Shown here piece after piece: positions 23,655 to 33,090 of a DNA stretch of 64,000 nucleotides; positions within the stretch are counted from its first letter, which is position 1; every line of letters starts with the position of its first letter. The DNA is taken from NCBI RefSeq assembly GCF_030588185.1, contig NZ_JAOSID010000003.1:1-64000 (forward strand). The letters are read 5' to 3'. The DNA comes from Candidatus Phytoplasma melaleucae. GTDB taxonomy: Bacteria; Bacillota_I; Bacilli_A; Acholeplasmatales; Acholeplasmataceae. A program made the translations under genes and the position numbers. The notes beneath the pieces were generated by a model. That model did no database searches and was not told where the DNA came from. It saw only the letters and a list, made by a program, of their open reading frames with translations.

Positions 23655-25418
23655 ATGCCTCATTTAGCTTTATATCGCAAATATAGACCAAGAAATTTTT
23701 CTAACATAATTGGTCAAAAAATAATTATTCAAACCTTAAAAAATGCTATCGAATATCAAAAAATTCATCATTGTTACCTATTAAGCGGCGATAAGGGGGT
23801 TGGAAAAACAACACTAGCTAAAAATTTGGCTAAAGTTATTAATTGTGCAAATTTGCAATATCAAGATTGTTGCAATTCATGTCATTCCTGTCTTAGTATA
23901 GAACAAAAAGTTAATTTAGATGTAATAGAAATTGATGGAGCTTCTTACAATGGTGTTGGTGAAATTAGAGAATTACAAAATACTGCTAAATATAAACCAA
24001 ATTTTTTAAAATATAAAATTTACATAATTGACGAAGTTCACGTATTATCTTATAACGCCTTTAATGCTTTGCTAAAATTACTAGAAGAACCGCCTTTAAA
24101 CCTAATTTTTATTTTAATAACAAGTGAATTATATAAAATTCCTAAAACAATAATTTCTAGGACACAACATTTTCACTTATTAAATATACCAGAAAAAGAA
24201 ATTGAAAAAAAATTAAGAAATATTACAAAAGAAGAAAAAATTTCAATCGATAATAAAGCTTTAAATAAAATAGCTTTTTATTCCAATGGCAGCATGAGAG
24301 ATGCTCTAAACTTATTAGATAAAGTAAGTTCTTATCAAAATAATATCATAAAACAAGAAGATATTGAAACCATTTTAGGTATTGTTCCGGAAGCTCAAAT
24401 AGAAAAATTAGCGAAATGTTTATTCAACAAAGATACTAAAACAATAATTTCTCTTTTAGAATCTATTTTAGCACCTAGTATCGAAATTAACCTCTTTATA
24501 GATGATTTAATCGATTTTTTTCAAACTTGTTTTATTAATTGTTTCCAAAGCGAAAACGACTTTAAAAATGTATTATATGAAATACCTCATAAAATTAGTA
24601 CAAAAATTTTATACACATTATTACAGCTAAAACAAGACATTAGGTGGTGTAAGCAAAAAAAAAACTTATTAATTATAAATTTTATACAACTAAATCAATA
24701 CTTAATAAACCAAAATTTCAATTTACAAAACAAACAAACTAAAACGAATACTAAAACAAATCTTACTTATGGGCAAGACAAAAGTTTTTCAGAAATAACA
24801 ATAACAAATGAACAAAACAAAAATGATAATCTACAATTAGATTTTAATCATCTTGCCAAAAAACAAAATAATCTAGCAAATAATTACGATAAATTTCATA
24901 TAAATAAAAAAGAAAACAATTTTACAAAACGTTTAAAACAAATTTTAATTAACCCTGATTTAACAGTTACAGAAACTTTAAAAAAAGGATGGCCTAAGTT
25001 AGAAAATTTTCCTCAAAAAGATTTAGAAATTGCCGCAAGATGTTTATACAAAAGTAATGTACTATTAATAAATCAAAGCAAAGAATTACTTTTATCTTGC
25101 GAAACCTTAAGCCATTATAAACAATTAATCAAAATAAATATAAAAAATAAAATTAAAACTATTCTAAATTCTAAAACCAAATTAATCGAAGAATATTTTG
25201 TTATTTTGAATAAAGACTGGGAACAAGTATTAAAACCTGTTTACTTAAAATTTCAAAGTACCAGAAATAAAAAGGATGTAGATTTATCCGACCTAGATGT
25301 ACATTTCTATGAACGAAATTCAACTTTAAATTTAGAAACAAAACAGTCAATTATTATTGAATTAGCAAAAGAATATTTTGGTTTAGAAAAAGTAAAAATT
25401 TCAGAATCAAAAAAATGA
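23655..25418 (+). CDS. dnaX: DNA polymerase III subunit tau/gamma (clamp loader)
   Basis: A 587-residue AAA+ ATPase that loads the sliding clamp and organises the replisome. It starts with the family signature LALYRKYRPRNFSNIIGQ (4-21). Walker A is GDKGVGKTT (45-53), the zinc cluster follows in CCNSCHSC (preceded by a further Cys), Walker B is IYIIDEVHVLS (126-136), sensor 1 lies in ILITSE and the arginine-finger motif is SRTQHF. The C-terminal 220 residues are variable and rich in Asn and Lys; I see no slippery sequence proving a separate gamma form. The start at ATG 23655 has AAAGGGAA upstream. It heads a plus-strand run of replication and envelope genes, with ebfC next, as in many Firmicutes. 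Confidence 0.95.
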   Translation: MPHLALYRKYRPRNFSNIIGQKIIIQTLKNAIEYQKIHHCYLLSGDKGVGKTTLAKNLAKVINCANLQYQDCCNSCHSCLSIEQKVNLDVIEIDGASYNGVGEIRELQNTAKYKPNFLKYKIYIIDEVHVLSYNAFNALLKLLEEPPLNLIFILITSELYKIPKTIISRTQHFHLLNIPEKEIEKKLRNITKEEKISIDNKALNKIAFYSNGSMRDALNLLDKVSSYQNNIIKQEDIETILGIVPEAQIEKLAKCLFNKDTKTIISLLESILAPSIEINLFIDDLIDFFQTCFINCFQSENDFKNVLYEIPHKISTKILYTLLQLKQDIRWCKQKKNLLIINFIQLNQYLINQNFNLQNKQTKTNTKTNLTYGQDKSFSEITITNEQNKNDNLQLDFNHLAKKQNNLANNYDKFHINKKENNFTKRLKQILINPDLTVTETLKKGWPKLENFPQKDLEIAARCLYKSNVLLINQSKELLLSCETLSHYKQLIKINIKNKIKTILNSKTKLIEEYFVILNKDWEQVLKPVYLKFQSTRNKKDVDLSDLDVHFYERNSTLNLETKQSIIIELAKEYFGLEKVKISESKK

Positions 25419-25462
25419 AAGAAAAATGAAAGTCTATTGATTGTATTAAGGAACACTAAGAA

Positions 25463-25753
25463 ATGAGAACTAACGTAAATATGTTCGAAAAATTAAAAAA
25501 AATTCAAGAAGCTATTCAAAAAGAACAAAAAAAATTAGAATCTAAAGAATTTATTTCTAGAATAGGTAATGTAATTATAGTCATGCAAGGGACTAAACAA
25601 GTTGTAGATGTTCAAATTAAAAATATAGATGTCATGAAAAATATAGATTTAATACAAGAAAGTCTTTTGATATGTTTTAACAATGTTTTAAAACAAGTAG
25701 AAAAAGCATCTAAAGATGTTATTGACAAAGCTTCTGAAAATTTAGACTTATAA
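25463..25753 (+). CDS. ebfC: YbaB/EbfC family nucleoid-associated protein
   Basis: A 96-residue DNA-binding dimer of the YbaB/EbfC family. The order is an N-terminal helix (MFEKLKKIQEAIQKEQKKLE), a beta meander containing VIIVMQGTKQVVDVQI, and a C-terminal helix ending in the alanine and lysine-rich tail. The length and fold pattern match the family, and the position directly after dnaX is the classic dnaX-ybaB arrangement. In other bacteria recR follows; here it does not. It begins at ATG 25463 with a weak purine-rich site upstream. It probably shares the dnaX transcript. Confidence 0.88.
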   Translation: MRTNVNMFEKLKKIQEAIQKEQKKLESKEFISRIGNVIIVMQGTKQVVDVQIKNIDVMKNIDLIQESLLICFNNVLKQVEKASKDVIDKASENLDL

Positions 25754-25888
25754 TGCATTTATAAATCTAAATACAAAATCAGTCATTCTTCTAATCAAAG
25801 TAGTAAAATAAATTATCTAAAAATATAAATTTAATCCATGTTCATATTAGCATAACACAAATTAATTTAGCAAAAGGAGATACTTCTC

Positions 25889-26443
25889 GTGTTTAACAAT
25901 AATAACGACAAAATAACACCAATTAAATCTATGATAGAAATTTCTTTTCAAATTTTAAAAAAAAATAATAAACCCATGCCTATCTATCAATTAATGAAAA
26001 AAGTATGCCAAATCAAAGAAATCAATTTCAAAAACGAAGAAAAATTATCCCAGTTATATCTAGATATTGTTTCAAGCGGTCTTTTTGTTTTCCACGGGGA
26101 AGATCTTTGGGGGATTAAAGAAAATAATCTGAATTTATGGGATAAAGAATATTATATAAACACGAATAAGGATAATAATAAAATCAAATTAGACTTAGAA
26201 AAAGAAATTTTAAATCTAGAAGATTTAACTTTACAAAATATAAATGAAAGTATCGCAGAAGAAGAAATAGATAACGATAATACAGAAGAAGAAAACTTAG
26301 ATTTAGATTTAGACATAGAAAATGAACCATTAGAAAACAATAGCATAGAACTAGAATCAGAAGAAGGAGATGATATCGAAAGCGACGAAGACAAAAGCGA
26401 AGAAATTATGGATGATTATGATTATTTATATGAAAATAAATAA
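25889..26443 (+). CDS. rpoE: RNA polymerase delta subunit
   Basis: A 184-residue protein with the two-part layout of the Firmicute RNA polymerase delta factor. Residues 1-85 form a HARE-HTH domain (SMIEISFQILKKNNKPMPIY, then ending FVFHGEDLWGIKEN), and the C-terminal half is a long disordered acidic tail of Glu and Asp. Delta displaces nucleic acid from RNA polymerase and raises the recycling rate and promoter selectivity. The start is GTG at 25889 with AAAGGAG nine bases before. It is monocistronic or loosely linked to ebfC, since 135 bases separate them. The acidic tail sequence gives a serine-rich false frame on the other strand. Confidence 0.9.
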   Translation: MFNNNNDKITPIKSMIEISFQILKKNNKPMPIYQLMKKVCQIKEINFKNEEKLSQLYLDIVSSGLFVFHGEDLWGIKENNLNLWDKEYYINTNKDNNKIKLDLEKEILNLEDLTLQNINESIAEEEIDNDNTEEENLDLDLDIENEPLENNSIELESEEGDDIESDEDKSEEIMDDYDYLYENK

Positions 26444-26568
26444 TGGATAATAATATTATCAAAAAATTCTAAACTTATTTTTTGTAATAATTTTAATCAA
26501 AATATAATTTATTTCTAAAAAAGAAATTAAATTTAACACACATAAAAGATAAAAAATGGAGCATTAGA

Positions 26569-27243
26569 ATGTTACTAGGAATGTATAATTACACTGTATA
26601 TATGACTTATTTAAATTTATTAAGTGGATTCTATGGTATAATCTTCACCTTAGAAAAAGATAAAATCGTTTTTTCTTGTATTTGTCTATCAATATCGGGA
26701 ATTTTAGATATTTTAGACGGGATTATTAGTCGTAGTAAAAAAAAACGTTCTGTACAAGAAAAGAGATACGGAGTCCAAATAGATTCTCTAGCAGACTTAG
26801 TTAGTTTTGGAATGTTACCTGTTTTTATCGGATTATCTTTATTTAAAAACACTTTTAAATTAGAATTTAGTAATATTTACAATATATGTTTTCTTATTTG
26901 TGGTTCTTTATATATTCTAGCTTCTTTAATAAGGCTCGCATATTTTAATATTAGAAGCGAAGTAATTAATCCATCCGCTTCTAACACTTTTATTGGAATT
27001 CCAGTCACTATTTCATCTGTTATTTATCCATTACTAGTTTTGTTTTATTTTATTTTAGAAAAAATACAACCATTGAATTTTTATAACCAAAAAATTTTTT
27101 TATTCGCATATATATTTAGTTTTATTTTATTATCATTTTTATTTGTATGTGATAAAATCAAATTTAAAAAACCAACAAATATTTTTCATTTTATTTTATT
27201 TTTACTTTTAATAGCAGTAGCACTTATTGCCCTACACTTATAA
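26569..27243 (+). CDS. pssA: CDP-diacylglycerol-serine O-phosphatidyltransferase
   Basis: A 224-residue integral membrane enzyme that makes phosphatidylserine from CDP-diacylglycerol and serine. The CDP-alcohol phosphotransferase motif is complete: DILDGIISRSKK, then YGVQIDSLADLVSFG, with the four conserved aspartates (about residues 48, 51, 69 and 73). Roughly six hydrophobic helices follow. The ATG at 26569 has GGAG about eight bases upstream; an ATG four codons later is also possible. It precedes psd by 24 bases, so the two form an operon that converts CDP-diacylglycerol to phosphatidylethanolamine. Confidence 0.93.
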   Translation: MLLGMYNYTVYMTYLNLLSGFYGIIFTLEKDKIVFSCICLSISGILDILDGIISRSKKKRSVQEKRYGVQIDSLADLVSFGMLPVFIGLSLFKNTFKLEFSNIYNICFLICGSLYILASLIRLAYFNIRSEVINPSASNTFIGIPVTISSVIYPLLVLFYFILEKIQPLNFYNQKIFLFAYIFSFILLSFLFVCDKIKFKKPTNIFHFILFLLLIAVALIALHL

Positions 27244-27266
27244 TTAAATTTTTTTAGGTATATAAT

Positions 27267-28136
27267 ATGAAAAAAACAACCAAGATAAACAAAAATAATA
27301 CTGATCCCAAAATAACCAGTTTAAAACAAAAGATACTATATCACAAGATAAGGAAAAATTGGTTCAAAAGATTTTTATTAAAAATTATTGTTTCCAAATT
27401 TTTTACTAAAATAATTAGTGTATATCTAAAGTCTCCTGTGTCTAGAATACATATTAATAAAATGATCAAAAAAACTAATATTGACATAAACTTATTTTGT
27501 AAATCTGAATTTTATTCTTATAATGATTTTTTCACTCGTCAATACAAAAAAATAAATTTTTCTAAATGTAGTGATGATTTTATAAGTCCAGGAGAAGGCG
27601 AAATATGTATCTATCCAATCAACAAAAAAAGCATTTACAATATTAAAAATACTAAATATCATTTAAACGACCTTCTGAAAAATAGCCGTTTAGCTGATGA
27701 ATATGTAAATGGTTTTTTAGTACTTTTAAGATTAAAAGACACCGACTACCATCGTTACATATTTATTGATAATGGTTATCAAAATAAAAATACCTATAAA
27801 ATAAAAGGAAAACTACACACTGTTAATCCTATCGCTTTTCAATATTTTAATGTGTTTAAAGAAAATAGTCGTGAATATAATATTTTGCATACCCAAAATT
27901 TTGGCCAAATTATCCAAATCGAAATAGGAGCTTTATTAGTAGGAAAGATTAATAATCATAACATTATACATTTTAAAAAAGGGCAAGAAAAAGGTTTTTT
28001 TTCTTTTGGTGGTTCTACAATTGTTTTATTAGTAAAACAAGATAAAGTTTCCTTTGATCAAAAAATTATAAAAAATACCCAAAACAATAAAGAAACCAAA
28101 ATTAACATAGGAGAAAAAATAGGATTAAAAATTTAA
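27267..28136 (+). CDS. psd: Phosphatidylserine decarboxylase proenzyme
   Basis: A 289-residue membrane-associated enzyme that decarboxylates phosphatidylserine to phosphatidylethanolamine. It is a pyruvoyl enzyme: the precursor cuts itself at a Gly-Ser bond to create the cofactor, here GGSTIVLL (FSFGGSTIVLL near residue 250), so the serine is present and autoprocessing is plausible. Other family segments are NDFFTRQYK (about 88-96), FISPGEGEI, the YHRY motif in RLKDTDYHRYI and VGALLVG-like IGALLVGKI. The N-terminal part is basic and lysine-rich. It directly follows pssA. No anomalies. Confidence 0.92.
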   Translation: MKKTTKINKNNTDPKITSLKQKILYHKIRKNWFKRFLLKIIVSKFFTKIISVYLKSPVSRIHINKMIKKTNIDINLFCKSEFYSYNDFFTRQYKKINFSKCSDDFISPGEGEICIYPINKKSIYNIKNTKYHLNDLLKNSRLADEYVNGFLVLLRLKDTDYHRYIFIDNGYQNKNTYKIKGKLHTVNPIAFQYFNVFKENSREYNILHTQNFGQIIQIEIGALLVGKINNHNIIHFKKGQEKGFFSFGGSTIVLLVKQDKVSFDQKIIKNTQNNKETKINIGEKIGLKI

Positions 28137-28198
28137 ACAATACGGAAATAAATAATCCATTTTAATTTCATTTTTTGGAGAAAGATAGATAGATAAAT

Positions 28199-29827
28199 AT
28201 GAATAATCAAAATACCAAAACTAAATTTATTTTTATTACAGGCGGAGTAGTATCAGGATTAGGTAAGGGAATAATTGCATCATCTATAGGCCATATTTTA
28301 AAAAAACGCGGATTAAAAGTTTTTATCCAAAAATTTGATCCTTATATTAATGTTGATTCCGGAACAATGAGTCCTTACCAACATGGAGAAGTGTTTGTGA
28401 CAAACGACGGAACTGAAACTGATTTAGATTTAGGTAATTATGAAAGATATCTAGATATAAACCTTTCAAAAGATTCTAGTATCACAACTGGTCAAATTTA
28501 CCAATCTGTTATTAACAAGGAAAGAGAAGGAAAATATTTAGGAAAAACTATCCAAATCATTCCTCATATCACTGACGAAATTAAAAACAGAATACTCAAG
28601 TTTAATAAAATATCAGATTACGATATAGTTATTGTTGAAATAGGAGGAACTATAGGTGACATGGAATCACTACCTTTTGTAGAATCTATTAGACAAATTA
28701 GACATAAGCTAGGATGGCATAATGTTATTTATGTACATAATACTTTTATACCTTATCTTCAGACTTCACAAGAATCTAAAACAAAACCAACTCAACATAG
28801 TATTAAAGAATTAAGATCATTAGGCATACAACCACAAATTTTAATTTTAAGAAGCGAAAAAAATATTCCCTTAGAAATGAAAAAAAAAATATCTATTTTG
28901 TGTGACGTACAAACAAAAGCTATTTTCGAAAACACTAATGTGGATATTTTATACCAAATAACAATCAATCTACATAAACAAAAAATAGATAATTTTATTT
29001 TAGACTACTTCCGTATAAATAATTTGCCGAAATCAAATTTATCAGAATACAAATATTTAATTCATAAAATAAGTCACTTAAAAAACCAAATAACTGTTGC
29101 TTTAGTTGGTAAATACGTTAACTGCCATGATGCTTATTTATCTATTTTAGAAGCTCTAAAACATGCTTCCTATTATCATAATGTTAAAATATATATTAAA
29201 TGGGTGGATTCTGAAATTTTGATGGAAGATAATATAAACGATAATCTTAAAGAATGTGATGGTATTTTAATTCCTGGTGGTTTTGGAGCTAGAGCTATTG
29301 AAGGCAAAATCAAAGCTGTTACGTATGCTCGCGAGAATAATATTCCTTTTTTTGGTATTTGTTTGGGAATGCAAACAGCTATCATTGAATATGCTCGTAA
29401 AATTTTAAAATTGAAAAAAGCTAACTCAATAGAAATAGACCCAGATACTCCTTTTCCTGTGATTACAAAAAAAATCAAACAAGACAATTTAGGTGGTTCT
29501 TTACGATTAGGATTATATGCTTGCCAAATAAATTGTAATGAAGGAGCAAGTTATAAAATTTATCAAAAAGAAACTATCTACGAAAGATACCGTCATCGCT
29601 ATGAAATGAATTTAGAATATTTACAATTATTTGCCAAAGACGATAATTTTATAATCACAGGCTTTAATCCTGACAATAAAATACCTGAAATTATAGAATT
29701 AAAAAATCATATTTGGTTTATAGGAGTACAATTCCATCCTGAATTTTTATCAAGACCTTTAACCCCTCACCCTCTCTTTAAAAGTTTTATTCAAAAAACC
29801 TTAGAGTACAATAAACAGAAAATATAG
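28199..29827 (+). CDS. pyrG: CTP synthase
   Basis: A 542-residue glutamine amidotransferase that aminates UTP to CTP. The N-terminal synthetase domain shows [13 protein letters not shown] (12-24), [20 protein letters not shown] and the DLGNYERYL run. The C-terminal class I glutaminase domain shows [11 protein letters not shown], the nucleophile motif [10 protein letters not shown] (Cys about residue 387) and the catalytic His-Glu in QFHPEF. The length is typical. It ends the plus-strand run pssA-psd-pyrG and is convergent with imp; a repeat and a symmetrical terminator lie between. Gene order pyrG next to imp is characteristic of phytoplasmas. Confidence 0.96.
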   Translation: MNNQNTKTKFIFITGGVVSGLGKGIIASSIGHILKKRGLKVFIQKFDPYINVDSGTMSPYQHGEVFVTNDGTETDLDLGNYERYLDINLSKDSSITTGQIYQSVINKEREGKYLGKTIQIIPHITDEIKNRILKFNKISDYDIVIVEIGGTIGDMESLPFVESIRQIRHKLGWHNVIYVHNTFIPYLQTSQESKTKPTQHSIKELRSLGIQPQILILRSEKNIPLEMKKKISILCDVQTKAIFENTNVDILYQITINLHKQKIDNFILDYFRINNLPKSNLSEYKYLIHKISHLKNQITVALVGKYVNCHDAYLSILEALKHASYYHNVKIYIKWVDSEILMEDNINDNLKECDGILIPGGFGARAIEGKIKAVTYARENNIPFFGICLGMQTAIIEYARKILKLKKANSIEIDPDTPFPVITKKIKQDNLGGSLRLGLYACQINCNEGASYKIYQKETIYERYRHRYEMNLEYLQLFAKDDNFIITGFNPDNKIPEIIELKNHIWFIGVQFHPEFLSRPLTPHPLFKSFIQKTLEYNKQKI

Positions 29828-29848
29828 ATATAATATATTATATAAAAA

Positions 29849-29957
29849 GATAAAAAAGATAAAAAAGATAAAAAAGATAAAAAAGATAAAAAAGATAAAA
29901 AAGATAAAAAAGATAAAAAAGATAAAAAAGATAAAAAAGATAAAAAAGATAAAAAAA
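29849..29957 (+). repeat. Twelve-copy 9-bp tandem repeat (GATAAAAAA) after pyrG
   Basis: GATAAAAAA is repeated 12 times in perfect register, starting 22 bases after the pyrG stop and running straight into the left arm of the terminator. The unit is a multiple of three but follows the stop codon, so it is not coding. Perfect copies indicate recent slippage; the copy number is likely to vary between strains. Confidence 0.95.
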
Positions 29958-29990
29958 GTGTTCAAATAATAATTATTTGAACACTTTTTT
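29951..29990 (+). terminator. Perfect bidirectional terminator between pyrG and imp
   Basis: A perfect inverted repeat of 13 bp (GTGTTCAAATAAT and its complement around one central A, 29958-29984), flanked by seven A on the left and six T on the right. The flanks extend the stem and supply a T run in both directions. It ends pyrG transcripts from the left and imp transcripts from the right, since the two genes converge. Confidence 0.9.
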
Positions 29991-30098
29991 GCTCTATTTT
30001 GATATATAACTATTTTTATTCATAAAAAATATAAAATAACCCAACTGTATTATAAAAAATTATTTAATTTTCTAGTTTTATATTTTTTGCTTGTTGGT

Positions 30099-30626
30099 TT
30101 ATTTTGTTTTTGTATCATCAGTAGCAGTAATAGATGCATCTGTTTGAATTGCATTTATTAGTACTTGAATATCATTTTGTTTAATAGCTCTATATGCAGT
30201 TAAAAAAGCAGATGCACTAAAATCACTAATTTTGTCAGATTCTTTTTTTGCTGCATCAATTTTTGTTTTTAAATCGTTCAATTTACTAAACGTTGTTTCT
30301 TGAATTTTTTTGTCATCGCTTGCTGATCTATTATGTTTATCCAGAGCTTCTTTTATTTTTGCACACGCGTCACTAAGAGTATTTATTGCTTTTTTTGCTG
30401 CTTCTTGTTCTACAGTGTTAGTGCTAGTAGACGATAAAGTATCATTAAGTTTTAAGTTTTGTGCTAATTTATCTAAACTAGATTGAGTTAAAATACTATT
30501 ACCGAAAGGAAAGAAATTAAGAAACCATGCAGCAACAAAATATATCAACACTAATCCGACACCAGAGACAGCACCAGCAATGATTTTACCGTTTTTAGTT
30601 TGCAAAAAATTTTCTTTTTGAATCAT
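30099..30626 (-). CDS. imp: Immunodominant membrane protein Imp
   Basis: A 175-residue surface protein. Residues 17-38 form one transmembrane helix (GKIIAGAVSGVGLVLIYFVA), and the rest is a polar, Lys/Ser/Thr/Asp-rich domain of about 135 residues outside the cell, with predicted coiled-coil character. This is the layout of phytoplasma Imp, the non-cleaved, outward-facing antigen that binds host actin or other plant proteins in the strains studied. The position between pyrG and dnaD-rnc is the conserved imp locus. Sequence of the outer domain varies strongly among strains, so identification leans on topology and synteny. I use ATG 30624-30626, ten bases after AGGAG; a GTG two codons earlier is too close to that site. 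A good promoter lies upstream. Confidence 0.88.
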   Translation of the reverse strand: MIQKENFLQTKNGKIIAGAVSGVGLVLIYFVAAWFLNFFPFGNSILTQSSLDKLAQNLKLNDTLSSTSTNTVEQEAAKKAINTLSDACAKIKEALDKHNRSASDDKKIQETTFSKLNDLKTKIDAAKKESDKISDFSASAFLTAYRAIKQNDIQVLINAIQTDASITATDDTKTK

Positions 30627-30689
30627 AAACACTTTTCTCCTATCTATATTATTATTAAATCTTTGAAAAAAGATCCAATACCGATTTCA

Positions 30690-30719
30690 ATTATAACATA
30701 TTTTCAAAGTACAATACAA
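30690..30719 (-). promoter_or_regulatory. Sigma-A-type promoter of imp
   Basis: On the minus strand, -35 TTGTAT (30714-30719) and -10 TATAAT (30690-30695) are separated by 18 bases. The -10 box is perfect and lies about 64 bases before the imp start, leaving a short leader with an AGGAG ribosome binding site. This fits a strongly expressed surface protein. Confidence 0.6.
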
Positions 30720-30739
30720 AATACTTATAATTTCAAAAC

Positions 30740-31360
30740 TTATTTTTGAATTTGTTGAAAAAATTTATAAAGCATTTTGTTATCCTCATCGTCATAATGT
30801 GTATTTAAATTGTAATTAGCGAAATTTAAAAGACTGTCTATATAATGAATGGAATTTTTGTTATTTGCAACAGCTTGTTTAATAGCTTGTGTGATATCTT
30901 GATGATTACGATGAGGGTCTAAATACCAACTCTTCACAATTTCTAATTCATTACTGGTCAAAATTCTACCTTTTAAATCTTCTAAATAGTCTATAGCGGA
31001 TGCTATGCTGTTATCTTGTTTTTCCAATTGAGCTTGTTTTTGTTTTTTGATATAAACTTTTTCCAATTGAACGAAAGTACCGTCTAAATTAAATATTTCT
31101 ATCATTTTATCATTCTTCTGAGATTGCAATAAGGAAAAAAAATTCTTTTTAATTAATCTTTCTAAAATAGATTCTACTTCATTTTTGGAAAGATTCATGT
31201 ATTGAGCTAAAACAGTAGAAGAAAAAATTTTTTGTTCATAGCAACTAAATAAAAAAAGCAAAACAGTTAACTCTGATAAATCTAAATTAATATTTTTATA
31301 TTCACTAATTAAAATCTTCTCTATATTGAGAACCCCTTTTTCGTAAAGCAATTTAATCAT
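30740..31360 (-). CDS. dnaD: DnaD-type replication initiation/primosome protein
   Basis: A 206-residue protein with an N-terminal winged helix (residues about 25-85: DLSELTVLLFLFSCYEQKIF, then the helix pair around LAQYMNLSKNEVESILERLI) and a C-terminal DnaB/DnaD domain with the YxxxIxxxW-like signature TSNELEIVKSWYLDPH. DnaD helps load the helicase at oriC or restart sites. It overlaps rnc by four bases (31357-31360), showing translational coupling. In phytoplasmas dnaD lies between rnc and imp, as here. The Pfam-type C-terminal domain is short, which is common in Mollicutes. Confidence 0.87.
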   Translation of the reverse strand: MIKLLYEKGVLNIEKILISEYKNINLDLSELTVLLFLFSCYEQKIFSSTVLAQYMNLSKNEVESILERLIKKNFFSLLQSQKNDKMIEIFNLDGTFVQLEKVYIKKQKQAQLEKQDNSIASAIDYLEDLKGRILTSNELEIVKSWYLDPHRNHQDITQAIKQAVANNKNSIHYIDSLLNFANYNLNTHYDDEDNKMLYKFFQQIQK

Positions 31361-32040
31361 AGATGAGGCCCCCTTTCTCCAGATACTTTTATTAAAGCTA
31401 TTTTAGCTGCTTGTTGCTCAGCTGATTTTTTAGTTTTTCCAGTTCCTTTGCCTAAAAGTGTAGTTTCCAAATAAACTTCTGCGATAAATTCTTTTTCATG
31501 AGCTAATCCTTTTTCGGCAACTATCTTATAATTGATATTTTGATCACGAGTTTGAATTAATTCTTGTAATTGTGTTTTAAAATCAATAATATTAATAACT
31601 TTACTTAAGCAAGGCACAATAATATGATGAAATGTTGTCTTAACTTGAAAATAACCTAAATCTAAATAAATAGCCCCGAATAAAGCTTCAAAAGCATCAG
31701 CTATAATAGAATAATTATAAACACATCTTTTACGTTCTCCTTTACCCAAAAAAATATACTTGTTTAAGTCTATTTCCTCAGCATAAATTAATAAAGATTC
31801 TACGCAAACAGCTTGAGCTCTTTTTTTTGTCATTATTCCTTCATCATCTTTATTTTTTCCGTACAAATAATTAGCCATTAAAAAATTAATTACAGAATCA
31901 CCTAAAAATTCCAATCTTTCGTTATTAAAATGTTTAAAATTATTTTCATTAGCATAAGAACTATGTGTTAAAGCTCTGATATATAAAGAAATATTTTTAG
32001 GTTTAATATTTAACCTTTGAAATAAATTTTTGAGAGACAT
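31357..32040 (-). CDS. rnc: Ribonuclease III
   Basis: A 227-residue double-strand-specific endoribonuclease that processes rRNA precursors and regulatory duplex RNA. The signature is NERLEFLGDSVINFL (40-54), with the second acidic cluster in DAFEALFGAIYLDLG (Asp and Glu needed for metal binding). The C-terminal double-stranded-RNA-binding domain begins near residue 152 and contains KKSAEQQAAKIAL. Length is normal. It begins just after plsX (13-base gap) and overlaps dnaD by four bases; plsX-rnc adjacency is common in Firmicutes. All catalytic residues are present. Confidence 0.95.
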   Translation of the reverse strand: MSLKNLFQRLNIKPKNISLYIRALTHSSYANENNFKHFNNERLEFLGDSVINFLMANYLYGKNKDDEGIMTKKRAQAVCVESLLIYAEEIDLNKYIFLGKGERKRCVYNYSIIADAFEALFGAIYLDLGYFQVKTTFHHIIVPCLSKVINIIDFKTQLQELIQTRDQNINYKIVAEKGLAHEKEFIAEVYLETTLLGKGTGKTKKSAEQQAAKIALIKVSGERGPHL

Positions 32041-32053
32041 AATAATCCTTATA

Positions 32054-33079
32054 TTATTGAAATTTTTTCAAAATTTTGGCTAAAAAACCTTGTTCAACTA
32101 AAAGTTTAGCCTGCATAATCGCTTTATAAAAAGCATAAGACTTAGAGTTGCCATGCGCTTTTATAACAATTTTATTCAATCCCAATAAAATAGCTCCTCC
32201 AATTTCTTTACTGTCTAGTTTTTTGAAAATTGTTTGAATTTTTTTTTGAAAGAACACTCTACTTACTATCTTTTTTGCAAGATTTTCAGTTAAAACTTCT
32301 TTAAAAACTGTCCCAAACATATCTGTAAGCCCCTTATGCGTTTTTAAAAGTATATTAGAAGTATAACCATCACTTAACAAAATATCTGCCTCCGTATGAA
32401 AAATATTCTGTGGTTCTTCATTTCCTTTAAAAAAAATATTCGGATTAGCTTTTAATAATTTAAAAGTTTCGATCTCTAAATGTCTTCCTTTATCCCCCTC
32501 TATACCAATATTTAAGAGTTTTACTATAGGGGTACTAATATTTAAAAAGTCTTGAGCAAGTACAGAAGCACAAATGGCAAAGGATAATAAATCTTCTGGT
32601 TTGGTTTCAATATTAGCACCTGCATCTAATAAAATTCTTGTTTTATTGTCTAAAGATGTAAAAATAGGTGCTAAAGATATTCTTTTCATATTACCAACAG
32701 TACCAATCATTAAGTAACTTGATAGTACCAAAGCTTGAGTAGGACCGGCCGAAATAACCCCATCTACTTGGTTCTTTCTAGCAGCTTCTAAAGCTAAAAA
32801 CATTGAGTGTTTAGGATTATCTCTTATTTCTTCTCTAACATACTTAATACCCATGTCTAAATAAAAAGGGGTATGTATGATTTTTATTCTTTGGCTTAAT
32901 AATTGATAGTGATTAGACCCAGAAATATTTTTTAAAATGTCATTTATTTTATTTGCGTCGCCATATAGATAAATAAATAAATCATTGACTTTAAGTAAAG
33001 CTTGAAATACACCTGCGATAATTGATTCAGGAGCAAAATCTCCTCCCATAGCATCTACTGATAATCTAATCATTTTCAA
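32054..33079 (-). CDS. plsX: Phosphate acyltransferase PlsX
   Basis: A 341-residue peripheral membrane enzyme that makes acyl-phosphate from acyl-ACP and phosphate, the first step of phosphatidic acid synthesis with PlsY. The N-terminus LSVDAMGGDFAPESII (6-21) is diagnostic; GVISAGPTQALV and DAGANIE follow. Length is typical. The gene lies between recG and rnc in one tight run, each gap 11 to 13 bases, so all are likely co-transcribed. plsY and plsC are not in the window. Together with gpsA (61179), it supplies the glycerophospholipid precursor path that ends in pssA and psd. Confidence 0.94.
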   Translation of the reverse strand: MKMIRLSVDAMGGDFAPESIIAGVFQALLKVNDLFIYLYGDANKINDILKNISGSNHYQLLSQRIKIIHTPFYLDMGIKYVREEIRDNPKHSMFLALEAARKNQVDGVISAGPTQALVLSSYLMIGTVGNMKRISLAPIFTSLDNKTRILLDAGANIETKPEDLLSFAICASVLAQDFLNISTPIVKLLNIGIEGDKGRHLEIETFKLLKANPNIFFKGNEEPQNIFHTEADILLSDGYTSNILLKTHKGLTDMFGTVFKEVLTENLAKKIVSRVFFQKKIQTIFKKLDSKEIGGAILLGLNKIVIKAHGNSKSYAFYKAIMQAKLLVEQGFLAKILKKFQ

Positions 33080-33090
33080 CCCTCTTTGTT

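Noticed and set aside
26152-26394. A serine-rich minus-strand ORF of 80 codons
   Set aside because: It is the reverse complement of the acidic tail of the RNA polymerase delta subunit; the composition is an artefact of Glu and Asp codons.
29849-29957. CRISPR-like array or coding repeat (Asp-Lys-Lys)
   Set aside because: The units are 9 bp, adjacent and identical, with no spacers; the array lies after the pyrG stop codon and has no start signal. It is a simple tandem repeat.
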